64,000 bases of DNA from Cordia subcordata (GCA_028554755.1 JAPTOF010000016.1:7911001-7975000), one strand, 5' to 3'; counted from the first letter of the stretch, positions 35,732-47,876 are shown. Numbers and translations: made by a program. The notes: generated by a model not told the origin, from the letters alone.

Positions 35732-36420
35732 AGGTTCCTGCTATTCATTTCACTGCTTTGCTTTTCATTTTGGTTCCAAAATATTAATAATCATCCTTGA
35801 TTTATTCTTGTCTTTTCTTACATATTTCTCCTTATTTTGAATCTCTCTCTCTCTCTCTCTCTTTGGGTAAATAAGAAAAGTATTTTCATTGATTAAAAAC
35901 CTTTACAAAAACACACAGCAACAAAAAAAAAAAAAATAGATTACATTAGTAGGCCATGATCAAGGTTCCACGCTATACATATATGCCTATTGATACTAGA
36001 GTTTCTACCCATGTCAAAATAGTGCTTTACATAAAAAAGACTATTAGCAAATAGTTGTTCCTCAAATAATGCTGCAATTCCATGGATTCATCTATTTCTC
36101 TCACACCAAATGTGATATATAACTGCTTCAAAAAGTAACTTAGAAATTCTAGTTTGCACCGAGTTAACTTTCAATTTACAAGTAAACCAATTACACACCG
36201 AACTCAGCAATGAATCCAATGTGGGCATGAATCCAATGTGGGCCCTTGACCATTCTCATACCTCTTCTCCTGAAACGTTTATTCATACCACATTCAAAGT
36301 AGAGGTGATCACGATTCTCAATACATCCATGGCAAAAGACATAGTAAGGATCAATATTAACACCCCAAGAAACTAATTTAAATTTAGTTAGGTTTTGATC
36401 TAACATAGTGAGCCATGTAC

Positions 36421-36474
36421 AAAAAGCATGCCTAGGAATAGAGCCCACAAAAAGCATGCCTAGGAATAGAGCCC
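36421..36474. repeat. 28-bp tandem duplication in the LINE
   Basis: AAAAAGCATGCCTAGGAATA begins at 36421 and again at 36449. The units read identically. It shifts the zf-RVT reading frame of the LINE. Confidence 0.85.
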
Positions 36475-37963
36475 TTAAACCAAACTAGATTGCACCAGTC
36501 CACCTTTTCATGATGCGCATGGCAAGACACCCAGGCTGTGTGAAAAGAAAATTGACCTTTAGGATCAGGAAGCCAAAGTATGGTGTTGTCATGATGGGCC
36601 TTGGGTGTAACATTCACAAGTTGTTGAGAGAATCAGCCAAAACTTCATTTGAGGGCCAAACCCATTTGCCTTTAACGAAAAAGTCAGCAAGCTTATCCTT
36701 CAAAGAGCATCCAATCGAAGATATGAACTCCTTTCCAACAATGTCTTTCAAGATGCCAATTGGATGCCAAAAATCAATTTAGAACAAAGTCTTTCTCCCA
36801 AATGCAATCTTGTGAAAAACCAACCCTTTCATAATGTCTCAAATCTTAATGAGTTTCTTCCAATACCATGGAGCATCCGTCTGCTCATTAAAATTCCAGA
36901 TGCTCTTGTCTTATAGGCAGTACTTCTTGATCTATTTGACCCAAACAGAATTTTTATCCGTGATAATATTCCAAATGTGAACGAGGTTGCTGGCCAAGTT
37001 CAATTTGTTAAGGTCCTTGATCCCAAACCCACCTTCTACAATCTTATGGCAACCTCTTTTCAAGCCACTCTAGGTCCTTTTCCATCAGTATTCGAGCCAT
37101 GCCAAAGAAACTTAGCAAGGATTTTCTCAAAAGATTAAATCACCTTTAGGAAGTATAAACATATGTGCCTATATTAGTAAGGACAGAAATAATCAATTGA
37201 CGCCTTCCTGCAAATGATAACCATCCCCAACTTTCAATCCTATTCAGAATTTTCTTAATAAGATCAGAATATTTAATGAGATCAAGCTTCCTAGAAATAA
37301 GTAGGACACCCAAATATCTCACAGAAAGTTTACCAATTTTGAAGTCAAGACTTTGCTGAATCTGTTTGCTAAGCTCATCATTACAGCCCCCAGCACCCCC
37401 TCTCCCACACACATACAAAAAAAAAAAGATCTCACTTTTCTGGCTACTGATTTGGAGTCCAGACAACTTTTGAAAAAAATTTAAACCCATTTTAAGGATA
37501 GAGATAGACCTTGGATCAGCTCTAGAAAACCAAGATACCATAAGCAAAACACAAGTGTGTGAGATAAAGCTCTTTACATTTTGGGTGAAATTTGAGGGAG
37601 GAAGAAGTAGCTACTTTGATAAATATGCAGGTGAGAGCATTCATCACAATGACAAGAAGGTAGGGCGATCCCCCATGTCACTCCAAAAGGATTATGCATT
37701 CCCCCATTAATAGCAATAAACTTGGCAGTGCTAATACAGATGTAAATCCACTTGATAAACTTGTCTGGAAAATTCATAGCCCATAAGATAGCCAGGATGA
37801 AATCCCATTGAATGGTGTCATATACTTTCCTCAAATCGATTTTCAAAATGCATCTTGGAGTGCCTCCTTTACGGTTGTACCCATGCACCAATTCTTGGGC
37901 CAAATAAACACTATTAGCTATATTTCTACCTTCCACAAAAGCATTATGAACCTCCAAAACAAT

Positions 37964-38083
37964 GAGGGTGTTTGGCTTTGCTTATTTGGTGCTTATAAGT
38001 ACCTAAATAACAAAAAGCATGTGAGAGGGTATTTTTTTATAGGTGCTTACAAACACCTAAAATAAGCAAAGCCAAACACCCTC
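37964..38083. mobile_element. 120-bp hairpin MITE inserted in the LINE RT
   Basis: The ends GAGGGTGTTTGGCTTTGCTT and its mirror on the opposite strand extend to arms of roughly 45 bp, so almost the whole element folds. It is flanked by AAT on both sides (37961-37963 and 38084-38086). Removing the element and one AAT restores a continuous LINE reading frame across the site (LPNI then VLEVHNAF), which independently confirms the insertion. Its 3-bp duplication and GGGTGTTTGG end suggest a PIF/Harbinger relative. Confidence 0.85.
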
Positions 38084-38490
38084 AATATTAGGAAGAAAGT
38101 GCTTTAATCTATTTGAGATGATTTTTGTAATAAATTTATATAATATATTACAACAAACAATAGGACGAAATTTCATAATAGAGTTCAGGTTGGATACCTT
38201 GGGAATTAAAGCAAGAAAGGTAGTGTTCCATTGTTTGAGTAGAACATCTTTCTAAAAAAAACTCGGGATTGCACGAGTAACATCACGTCCAACCATACTC
38301 CACATTTTTCTAAAGAACTGAGTGTTAAAACCATCGGGGCCAGGACTCTTATTGCCCCCATGAGAGAAAAGTGTCTGTTTGATTTCTTCATCTGAGACCG
38401 GGCGAGTAATCAAGTCTGCCTTCTCCTGAGAGAAAAGAGTGTCAATAAGTTCCCTCAGCCCAGACAATCTTTTAGGGCTAGGTGTGATAG

Positions 38491-39248
38491 TGTTGGAAAA
38501 TGTAGTCTAAAAGAAATAAACAACAACTGTATAACAAGTGCAAAAAATAATGTAGTAAAATCAAATAGTAGCTTGAGGCAGCTTGAGGCGTGTTATAAAC
38601 ACTGTCCTTAAGGATATTTCGCCTAACTGTAAGCGTATTCCCCAAGATGCAACAAGCTCTTCTAGTTTTGAACTAGGATCAGGAACACCAAAAGGAAATT
38701 TAATATGAAGTACCCCACAGTAGAAAACGAAATATTTTAAATAGAGCAGAGAAGAAGGATTTTCTAAGTTGTGTTTAGCATGGAGAATGGAAGGCTATTT
38801 ATAAGCTTCAAGCTCAACAGACTAGCTCGAAAACGATGCAGCTAACCCTGAGAAATATCCGGTTTTCAACAGCTAGAAGAGAAATATAAGCAGGTGCAGT
38901 TTAGATTTTTAGGCACATGTGTTTACTTGTTCAAAAAATGAAATACCAGGAGCAAAATTCGAACTATTCCCGGTAAGGCTAAAAAATAAGCTATCTTCTG
39001 AAAAGAAAAATAATAAATTTCAAAAAGTGGCTTGAACCGGGCCTTACGTATATCTTGCGCGCAGGGGGGGAGGCAAATCCACCAATTTAAACTAATGGCC
39101 TAACTCTCAATGCGCGCGAGCCCATTCCCTTATTCCATCTTTCACAAGCCCATTAAAGTGTGAACTAATATAAGGTGAGACAAGTTTTATTATTTTTCCA
39201 ATGTGGGAAGTAAAGTATTCTTTTGAAACACAAACAAAACAACCAACA
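38491..39248 (-). repeat. 3' LTR of Copia-3
   Basis: It matches 43770-44514 throughout. It holds a minus-strand TATA-like TATAAATAG near 38795-38805 and the motif ATATCCTTAAGGACA near 38600-38615. Confidence 0.95.
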
Positions 39249-39818
39249 ATCCCCCACATATCTCAAAAGGATTAGAAGAAAGAGGAAAACGCCTTTGCTT
39301 GGTTTATATCACTGAGTATAATGCGTCGTATTTGGTGTCTTTTAGACTGTGAACCAGACCTAGATAGAATAAGATATAACTTACCGAGCAATTGGTGAAG
39401 CCTTTAGCTTGTATGAACCAAGAATTCTTGTTATAAGTTAAGACTCTTATCTATCACATTATACCCCTACAATTTGCTGTTCATTGCGGTTTTGCACTAA
39501 TAGGCCATGCGCGTGCCTGGTTGTTCATGAGTGCTCAAATTTTGCCACAAATTTCATAGGAGTGGCCCCACTCCACACTTATATAGGTCAATCCATCAAG
39601 TGTATTCTACAATTAATACACCACCTATAAAGAATATGGATTTGATTAAGAGCATAGCTCAATCTCACTTTATTTGCAGTTCTGCACTATTTACACAATA
39701 GGAGAGACAAAAATTTAATAGTACTTAATATATCAACAAATGACTTGTTATTACTCATATGAACCTAAGTTACAGGATCACCAATCACATAGGTTGGGTT
39801 ACCATCATTGTTGATATC

Positions 39819-42744
39819 TCAAATAGGCAACAGTCCCATTCCCCTTAATGTTTCACTAATTAGTTTTCTTCCCAAAGGTTTAGTCAGAGGATCAGCCAAA
39901 TTCATCTCTGACTTCACATAATCTATGGAAATAATTCCATCTCTAAGCAGCTGCTTTATCACATTATGTCTCAAATGTATATGCCTATTTTTCCTATTAA
40001 AGGTTTTGTTTTTCGCAATAGTTATTGCAGCTTGGCAATCACAATGCATAGACACAAAAGGTGTTGGTTTTATTCCCAACGGAATACTTGCCAAGAAATT
40101 TCTCAGTCACTCGACCTCATTACTAGCCAACTTTAATGCCACAAACTCAGATTCCATAGTTGACCTTGCAATTATGGTTTGTTTGGCTGATTTCCAAGAT
40201 ATTGCCCACCAAGGGTAAACACATAGCCACTAGTGGATTTTGTCTCATCTGAATTACAAATCCAGTTAACATTGCTGTATCCTTCTAACACAATGGGAAA
40301 TCCACTATATTTAATACCATGGTTCATGGTACCTCTAAAAATTTCAATACTCTTATTAATGCATTTCAATGATCATGATTTGGATTATGAGTATACCTAC
40401 TTAATCTACACACAACATAAGCTATATTAGGTCTAGTAAAGTTCATTAAATGCATTAGACTCTCAATAATTTGAGCATATATATTTTGACAGGCAGCATC
40501 TCCTTTATTCTTTTTCAATTGGCTATTAGCATCATAACGAGTGCTCACAGGTACCACATCAAAATTATTAAAACTTTTAAGAACTTTCTCCACATAATGC
40601 CCTTGATTTAACATTATACCACTATCATTTCGTACGATTTTTATGCCTAAGATGACACTCGCCTCTCCCATGTCTTTCATATCAAAATTAGAAGACAAAA
40701 ACCTTTTAGTTCTTTGTATTATATCAAGGCTTGAACCAAAGATAAGTAAGTCATCCACATAAAGGCATATAATCACACAATCACCATTATCAAGTTTTGT
40801 ATAAACACATTTATCTACCTCAACAAATGAAAAACGATCACACAACAAAACTTGATCAAATTTCTCATGCCATTGTTTAGGTGCATGCTTTAGACCATAT
40901 AACAACTTTAGTAGTTTACAAACTTTATTTCCTTGTCCGACAATCACACAACCCTCGGGTTGCTCTATGTAAATTTCTTCTTCTAAGTCACCATTTAAAA
41001 ATGCAGTTTTAACATCCATTTGATGGATAAAAAGATTGTGGATAGAAGCAAAAGTTATTAAAATTCGAATGGAGGAAATTCTAGTTACAGGAGCATATGT
41101 ATCAAAGTAATCAATGTTTTGTTTTTGAGTAAAGCTTTTTGCAACAAGTCTAGCTTTATATCTATCAATAGAACCATCAAGATTTAATTTTCTTTTGAAA
41201 ATTCATTTGCAACCAATAGGTTTAGCTCCTGGAGGTAAATCCACTAATTTCTAAGTATTATTTCGTAATATTGAATCTATTTCAATTTTTATGGCTTCTT
41301 TCCAAAATGGTGCATTAGAAGAAGAAATTGCATCAGAAAAAGTTAGAGGATCATTCTCTACAAGAAAAGTATAAAAGTTGTTACCAAAAGAATTTTCTTT
41401 TCTTGGTCTTTTGCTCCTTCTCAAATTGTCATTTTCAAGATCATTTTGAATAACAGGTGCACAAGAAATATTATCAGTTTTCAAAGGAAAGATGTTCTCA
41501 AAGAATTCAGCATTTTTTGTTTCAACAATAGTATTGCATTCAATCACATCACTTTTGATTACAAGAAATCTATAAGTAGCACTATTGTTAGCATACCCAA
41601 TGAACACACAATCAGATGTTTTAGATCCTATCTTTCGTTTCTTAGGATCAGGTAACATAACCTTAGCAAGACACCCCCATACTTTCAAATATTTTAAATT
41701 GGGAGCATAACCTTTCCATAACTCATATGGAGCTATTCTCGTTTTCTTATATAGTATTCTATTTTGTAAATGACATGCAAACAAAACAGCTTCACCCCAA
41801 AGATTATCAGGTGCATTAGAACTAACAAGCATACAATTCATAATTTCTTTTAAGGTTCTATTTTTCCTTTCAGCTATGCCATTTGACTCAAGTGAGTAGG
41901 GAGGTGTGATCTCATGAATTATTCCTTCCTTTTCACAATATTCATTTAGCAACACATATTCACCACCTCTATCTGATCTAACTCTTTTAATCTTTCTATT
42001 CAATTGATTTTCTACTTCAGATTTATATGTCAGAAACATGTCAAAGGCTTTATCTTTATTTCTCAACAAATATACTTTTGTATATCTAGAAAAGTCATCT
42101 ATAAAAGTCACATAATACCTTTTGCCTCCTCTAGTCATAGTTTGTTTTAAGTCTCCTAGATCAGTGTGAATGATGCTTAGTAACTCAGATTCCCTAAAAA
42201 CAGAAACACAAGTTTTTTTAGTTTGTTTAGATTCAGCACATATTTCACATTTATTCATGCTATAATTGATATTAGAAATAAGACCAATAGATTGCATTTT
42301 CTTAATATAAGACAAACTAACATACCCTAATCTAGCATGCCATAAATCACAAGAATCAATCAAGTAAATAGAAGAACCAATATTTTCATTCATCACTTGG
42401 GAGACATTGAGTACAAATAAACCATGATTACAATATCCCTTGCCAGCAAAAACATTATTTTTGGTCAATACGACCTTATCAGATTCAAAGGAAACCTTCA
42501 CTCCAACCTTTCCTAATAATCTCACAAAGACCAAATTGGTTCAAATATTAGGAACATGTAACAGCTCACTCAATGCCAAAGTTTTACCAGATGTGAGTTT
42601 GAGAAGAACTTTTCCTTTCCCAAGAACTGGAGTAGTCCTTGAGTCATCAAGATAAATAGATTCTTCTCCCTCGTTTAATTGGGTGTAAGACACAAAATTA
42701 TTTTTATTGGCACAAATATGCCTAGTAGCACCAGAGTCTACCAC
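39819..42744 (-). pseudogene. Copia-3 pol: protease, integrase, RT, RNase H
   Basis: Protease VVDSGATRHICANK (42541-42744) is followed after one stop by GAG-pre-integrase and integrase (41251-42534: KCEICAESKQTK, HTDLGDL, RSDRGGEYV, YELWKG). RT comes next, with MDVKTAFLNGDLEEEIY and LYVDDLLIFG (40366-41019), then RNase H (39819-40094: DCQAAITIAKN, LADPLTKPLG). Stops occur at 42541, 41251 and 41203, at the RT end (40366), and in the RNase H segment. Two single-base deletions lie near 40340 and 40200. Most stops stand where Trp or Arg is expected (TGG or CGA changed to a stop). It is inactive but well preserved. Confidence 0.9.
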
Positions 42745-42747
42745 CTA

Positions 42748-43641
42748 ATCTCTCACTCTGGTCACAACATTTACTTGAGAAATGACCGCATCAATAATGT
42801 CATCTATTTCAACCAAATTTGCATTTGGTTTAGCAGGATTGTCATTTCTCCCCTTTCTTTGTCTGCATTGAGGTGCATGGTGTCCAGGTTTGCCGCAAAC
42901 ATAACAGTGACCTTTTTTCTTTTTCAAGGTTTCATTATTAGTTTTGGGCTTGTAATCAATTTTCTTTTTGTATCTTTTATTTGCCTTTCCATGCAGCTCA
43001 TTGTCTTGAATGAGATTGGCTTTTGTCGCGATCTCCTTCCCTTTGGCAGCAATGGACTCTTTCCTATTGGTATCTTCTATATGATGAGTAACCAAATCAG
43101 CAAGGGACAGGTGCTTGTGTTTGTCCTTGAGATTTTGTTTGTGGTCATTCCAAGATTGAGGCAGCTTTTCTATCAGGATATCCGCTACAAATTCTTCTGG
43201 CAGAATGATTTTTTCTGACTTGAGATCCTCTATTAGTTTGTGGTACTCATTGATTTGGATCTTGATGTCGTTGTCTTTGATCATTTGCCATTTGTAATAA
43301 TTACCAATGACAAACTTTTGTTTTCCAATGTTTTCGGCCATGCACTTGGTTATTAAAGATTGTCATATTTCCTTTGCTTCTTTATAAGAACAGTAGACAT
43401 CGAACAATTTATTAGAAAGAGTACTAATTATTGTATGTCTACATACCTTATTTGCATGAACCCAAAGCTCTAATTGTTTAGATGACGACTCATCAGGCAT
43501 TGAATCAGTGAGGGCATTAGCTACTCCATGCATGTCAAGGACAATGTACACGCGCTTCTACCATCTTTTGAAATTAGCTCTAGCAAATACTTCTATTTTG
43601 GAGATTTCAAAAAATGGCTTAGCAAAGGTTATCGCAGTCAT
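42748..43641 (-). pseudogene. Copia-3 gag with CCHC zinc knuckle
   Basis: From an ATG at 43641 the frame is open except for stops at 43558-43560 and 43363-43365. Visible features are FKRW near the start, LIEKLPQSWNDHK, and the knuckle CYVCGKPGHHAPQC near 42870-42910. It ends at a stop (42745-42747) just before the protease. Each stop differs by one transition from a codon expected in related gag proteins. The antisense open frame at 42679-43218 is a shadow. Confidence 0.9.
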
Positions 43642-43754
43642 TTTAGGGAAGACAATAATAATAGGCTGCACTTGTTTAGTTTGTGTTTGTGAAAGGAGCA
43701 GTAGTGATCAAGGGTGTGCCATTAGGGCCAGTAGACTCTATTAGTATAGTATAA

Positions 43755-43898
43755 AAATATTCTTAAGATTGTTGGAAAATTTAGTCTAAAAGAAATAAAT
43801 AACAACTGTAGAACAAGTGCAAAAAATAATGTAGCAAAATCAAACAGTAGCTTGAGGCAGCTTGAGGCGTGTTATGAACATTGTCCTTAAGGATATTT
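43755..43898 (-). other. Copia-3 post-LTR site complementary to its own LTR
   Basis: On the minus strand, the site just after the LTR end reads ATCTTAAGAATATTT (43755-43769). The LTR contains AAATATCCTTAAG (43886-43898). The two are complementary at 12 of 13 positions, the exception being an A where G would pair. No TGGTATCAGAGC-type site is present. The flanking paired bases differ from those in Copia-1 yet still match within the element. A role in priming or leader folding is inferred. Confidence 0.55.
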
Positions 43899-44514
43899 CG
43901 CCCAACTGTAAGCGTATCCTCCAAGATTCAACAAGCTCTTCTAGTTTTGAACTAGGATCAGAAACAGCAAAAGGAAATTTAATACGAAGTACCCAGTAAT
44001 AGAAAATAGAATATTTTAAACAGAGCAGCGGAGAAGGATTTTATGAGTTGTGTTTAGCATGGATAATAGAGGGCTATTTATAGGATTCAAACTCAACAGA
44101 CTAACTAGAAAACAATGCAGCTAACCCTGAGAAATATCTGGTCTTCAACAGCTAGAAGAGAAATATAAGCAGCTGTAGCTTGTTCAAAAAATGAAATACC
44201 CCAGGAGCAAAATTCGAACTACTCCGGTAAGTTACTTGTTCAAAAAATGAAATACCAAGAGCAAAATTCGAATTATTCCGATAAGGCTAAAAAATCTTGG
44301 ACCGGACCTCACGTATATCTTGCGCACAAGGGGGGTGGGAGGAATCCACCAATTTAAACTAATGGCTCAACTTTCATGCGCGCAAGCCCATTCCCTTATT
44401 TCATCTTTCACAAGTCCACTAAAGTATGAACTAATATAAGGTAAGAAAAGTTTTATCATTTTTCTAATGGGTGAAGTAAAGTATTCTTTTGAGATACAAA
44501 CAAAACAACCAACA
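43770..44514 (-). repeat. 5' LTR of Copia-3
   Basis: TGTTGG...CCAACA ends. An internal segment around 44190-44290 (CTTGTTCAAAAAATGAAATAC) is tandemly repeated in this LTR but single in the other, so the duplication occurred after insertion. The transcript leader carries ATATCCTTAAGGACA on the minus strand (about 43882-43898). Confidence 0.95.
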
Positions 44515-44994
44515 GATAAGAGGTTCAAGGAGCTCTTTGAAGAACCAAACAGCTCTTACCCAATAGCTTCCTCATTGTCAAGAGAAACCCATCCCTGGAT
44601 TGAAGAGATTTGATGCCATTGCGTGCAGCTCTCCTTCTAGCAACCTTAAAGAAGAAAGATGAGTTACGATCCCCTTTGTCAAGCCAACACCCTAGAATTT
44701 TTTAATGCCAAAATTTGTCCTCTGCGCCTCTAAGGTAATTAAGCTCCTTGATGAGATGTTTTTCATTTTCCACCATAGAAGCATCTCTTTATCCTTATTC
44801 TTGTCCTCTTATTCCACACTTATATAGAAGAACATTGTCACTTCTTGACCAGGGATCTCGATGAGAATTTGCAGAAGGCTTTCCACAAGTAGCTAGAGAT
44901 CAGGGAAAGCACAAACAAAGTTCTTGCACAAGTCCATGATAAACAAGGACAACAAAGAATATTTGATGTGACTTAAGAACCTCAAGAAGTTTGT
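44515..44994 (-). mobile_element. L1-type LINE, continuation upstream of the RT
   Basis: Minus-strand reading gives KEDKNKD..., then KGDRNSSFF- and ARRRAARNGIKSL-like text. This fits the linker between endonuclease and RT that precedes the SPGPDG block at 38252-38467. Copia-3 separates the two LINE parts. The upper limit near 44994 is where EDR4-derived sequence begins, so the LINE is probably 5'-truncated there. Confidence 0.7.
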
Positions 44995-45905
44995 AGAGGC
45001 ATAGATTCTAGCTGGAATTACAATGTTTCTAATAATTAAGTTTCTCCTATTATATGGAATTACATCTGTAAATAGACAATAATATTCCACTTCACTTTGC
45101 ATCCAAAAATTGAAGAATTTAATTATCCTCTGCCGAAAAATTATGCTAATGGTAGTACCAAAGTTTTCGTGAATGGTTGTGAGCTCCATCAGAAAGATCC
45201 AGGTCTACTTTCTAGTAGAGTTCTTCCACTTACAAGACACAAATCTTACCTCCTTGAGATTTCTAGAAACGTTGTGCATGAGCATACTGGTGAAGGACTA
45301 AATAGTCGTGGGAAACTTGGCTCCACGTAGAGGTAGCAAAATGGGTTGAGACCCGCGGGTTGACCGGCCTAATTCGTCAAAAAATAGGGTTAGGGTTGAT
45401 GATTTAGTAGCCCGCCAGACAAATGGGTCAACCCAACCCAACCCGTTAAATTGGCGGGTCAGGTTGGGTTAACCCGCGGGTGACCCGCGAACCGGTCAAA
45501 ATGACCCTGCATAACCAGCCAAACGTGCAAAAACGACCCATGAACCCGCCTAACCCACATAACCCGCCAAAGCGACCCGTAAACCCGTCAAAAAATGGCC
45601 CGCGAACCCGCCAAAACGACCTGTCTAACTAGCTATAATAACCCACCTAACCCACCAACCCATTAGGGTTGGTTTAGAGTTTAATACCCCTGACCTGTTT
45701 ATTAAACGGGTCAACCCGACAATACCCATCAACGCGCCGAACCCGTCGTAAGCGGGTCGGGTTGACCGCGGGTACCCATTTGCCACTTCTAGCTCCACGT
45801 AAGGCTCTTCTTCCTTTTTCACTCTTCATACTTGCAATCAAGAAGTTGATTTCTGTATGCTTTATTTACTGTTCTCATTTTTTAGTCTGAGGTCTTCCAC
45901 AATGT
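44995..45905 (+). pseudogene. Decayed copy of EDR4 exon 4 and flanking introns
   Basis: Sequence matches 12600-13065 of the EDR4 gene: the end of exon 3 (eroded), intron 3, exon 4 and the start of intron 4. Exon 4 keeps an open frame (PKIEEFNYPLPKNYANGSTK..., 45103-45327). The acceptor TTGCAG has become TTGCAT, so it cannot splice as in the parent. A hAT MITE (45328-45791) sits at the old exon 4 donor. Exons 1 and 2 are absent nearby. This is a pseudogene fragment, part of a wider duplication whose right arm is at 53730-54320. Confidence 0.9.
45328..45791. mobile_element. hAT MITE with perfect 8-bp target duplication
   Basis: The ends are TAGAGGTAGCAAAATGGG at the left and, on the opposite strand, TAGAAGTGGCAAATGGG at the right. 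The duplication GCTCCACG flanks it (45320-45327 and 45792-45799). The interior is built of GC-rich words such as AACCCGCC and ACCCGCGGGTTGACC, unlike the AT-rich surroundings. It is non-coding. It lies exactly where the decayed EDR4 exon 4 met its donor site. Confidence 0.9.
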
Positions 45906-46890
45906 GTTATGCCAGAGAAGCAATAGTAAGCACTAGTGTAAAACGTCACAATACCCTCTTCTCTCTCTCTCTATCTCTCTTTCTTTAGGGTATAACATGG
46001 AAAGAAAAGCAAGATATATGTAAAATTGACTTTTGAGTTATAATATCTATTGTAGTTTCATTAAGTAACAAACTGATAAAAAAACATATTGTTAAAACTC
46101 CATGAAGGTTGCATGTAATTGAATCTATAATGCGATTGCCTCCTTCAAAGTAAGTGTGACTTTGATGTAAAGATTGTGGCCAATCATGTTATTTGAAAGC
46201 ACGTAGTTAGATCCCAATGTGTTCTTGAATATTCCGCAAATGGGTGTTTCGAAAACATAGGTTCCTCTATTGATGTCCTCAAATTCTTTGGTTTCTTGGT
46301 GTCTGATGGCGAAGCTATAATCTGCATATATTTCTTGTTGCCCGGTTTGCACCTCCCGACTCACAAGTAGATGCAAAGAGATGTCTCGCTGGACAATGCT
46401 GGGAGTAACCAATAGCTTAAAGCCACTGCCATTAAAATAGAATGTCTCTGAACGAATCGTACGGCTTGGTTGAAGCGCCCAGGCCTCTATATCCATAGAG
46501 ACCTCAACCCTTTGAAGGGGCTGCTGAAATTTTAAGGTCGTGACGGGTTGAACTGTATATCTGCGCCCAAGCTCACCTTGAATTCCGTGTGGCTTCCGAA
46601 TTTTGAAGTTGAATGCTTCCACCACGGGTGCAACAACCGCAACATCATAGTTGTACTTCTGTAAAATATTTTGCAAGGTCGAATATCTCATTGCCGATAA
46701 TTTCAGAAAAGGGATTAAGGGCTTGAATATCTCCGGTTCTTCATGGGTGGAATTATGTGTTTGTATCCACGCCTGGATAAATTCATAAAGATCATCTTCT
46801 GTTGGAACTTCAACATCATCCCTTGACAATACTTATTGCAGTGCGTAGAGAGATAACTGGAGTAGTTGTCGCCGATGCCTACAATAGAAA

Positions 46891-46901
<11 letters not shown>

Positions 46902-46939
<38 letters not shown>
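46902..46939. repeat. (TA)n microsatellite in a BTB intron
   Basis: About 19 uninterrupted TA units lie in the last intron of the BTB gene, between its splice donor at 46996 and the acceptor at 46879. Confidence 0.9.
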
Positions 46940-46941
<2 letters not shown>

Positions 46942-47491
46942 AAACATAATCGAATCCTAATCTAAAAGAAAATTTATAGTTTATCAATCAACTTACTTGT
47001 GAAGATCTTTGAAGTGAGCCACTACGGAAGTTATGGCAACTTCTTTAAGCTTTTGAACATCTTCAGTTAAGAGCTTCGGGGGGAAATTAAGAAATGTAAT
47101 TGCCAATTTGAGATCTACTTCTGGTGACAATGTGTTGCATATACGGGTAGTGCATGATTCAACCTGGCAGCGGACAGCAAGTTTCAAAACTTGCAGTAGC
47201 CTTTCCGGTTCTGTGGTTGACATTTGTTCGTCGTATATAAATGATAAAAGCTCCTTGAAAGGTGCATGTTCTGCTACTTGTTATAACTGAACAATTAAGT
47301 ACTCTTATAATGTAATTAATCTAGTAAAAAAGAACAAATTATTAATTAATATTACCTTCTTGTGTTAAGGGAATGGGAATCTCAACAATGGGCTTCTTTA
47401 CTGCATCGTCGTTGAAATTCCCACCAGCTGCAACAATAGCAAATATTTAAAACTTTTAAAACAAAATAATTGACTAACATTTTAGATAAAA

Positions 47492-47876
47492 GATTAAATT
47501 GCACGTTACTCCTTGTACTCTCACCTATTGATACCATAACTCCCATAACTCCTGAAGTATTAAAACTAACTAATTATCCATGTACTCTAACATATGTGGA
47601 CCATCTTCCTGTAGTATCAAAATTAACTAATTATCCCCTTAAAATTTTTGAAAATGTGCAAAATACGCCTTGCCGTCATATATTTCAGGGGTATTTTGTA
47701 CGCTTTTAGAAACTTTAGGGGTATTTTGTACGCTTTTAGGAAGTTCAAAGGTAATTAACTAGTTTTTACATTACAGGAGATATGGTACATATAAGTCAGA
47801 GTATGGGGGTAATAAGCTAATTTTGATACTAATAATACACATAGGTTAGGATACAGGGATAATATATAATTTACTC
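47492..47876. mobile_element. Mutator-type MITE beside a BTB splice donor
   Basis: The left end GATTAAATTGCACGTTACTC and, on the opposite strand, the right end GAGTAAATTATATATTATCC match imperfectly. The perfect 9-bp duplication TAGATAAAA flanks it (47483-47491 and 47877-47885). Internally it holds partly repeated words (AACTAATTATCC and GGGGTATTTTGTACGCTTTTAG, each twice). It lies 6 bp from the donor of the 47892-47953 exon on the transcribed strand. Confidence 0.9.

Larger units (their letters stand above)
33175..35859. other. AT-rich DNA with MITE, microsatellite and tandem repeats
   Basis: No gene is visible. This interval contains the 33906-34233 MITE, a CATA/TA microsatellite at about 34711-34790, and two tandem repeat tracts (35021-35415 and 35488-35731). 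A 3' LTR for Copia-2 was looked for here and not found. Confidence 0.5.
35860..38490 (-). mobile_element. L1-type LINE, 3' portion (RT and zf-RVT remnants)
   Basis: On the minus strand, reading from high to low coordinates, one sees the RT entry motif NKSPGPDGFN (within 38252-38467), FRPIVCCN-type text, an RT block with FVEGRNIANSVYLAQELVHG and LKIDLRKVYD (37574-37957), MVSWFSRADP and YLGVLL (37146-37547), and a zf-RVT-like segment (36191-36617) with FKGSIPRHAFC. The catalytic ADD of the RT is lost. A 28-bp tandem duplication lies at 36421-36474 and a 120-bp MITE at 37964-38083. The 3' end is placed near 35860, next to a (CT)n tract, which is approximate. The upstream part of the same LINE continues at 44515, beyond Copia-3. 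Confidence 0.85.
38491..44514 (-). mobile_element. Copia-3: near-complete Ty1/copia element inserted in a LINE
   Basis: LTRs are at 43770-44514 (5' on the minus strand) and 38491-39248 (3'), with TGTTGG...CCAACA ends. The flanks are GATAG (38486-38490) and GATAA (44515-44519), a 5-bp duplication with one mismatch. The minus-strand polypurine tract GTGGGGGAT abuts the 3' LTR. Gag through RT reads in one frame from 43641 to 40366, interrupted only by point stops. Single-base deletions occur in the RT-RNase H part. Comparing about 225 bp of LTR by eye gives about 13 differences. LINE sequence continues on both sides, so the insertion postdates the LINE. Confidence 0.95.

Noticed and set aside
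42679..43218. 179-aa plus-strand ORF
   Set aside because: It is antisense to the clearly recognisable Copia-3 gag with its CCHC knuckle.
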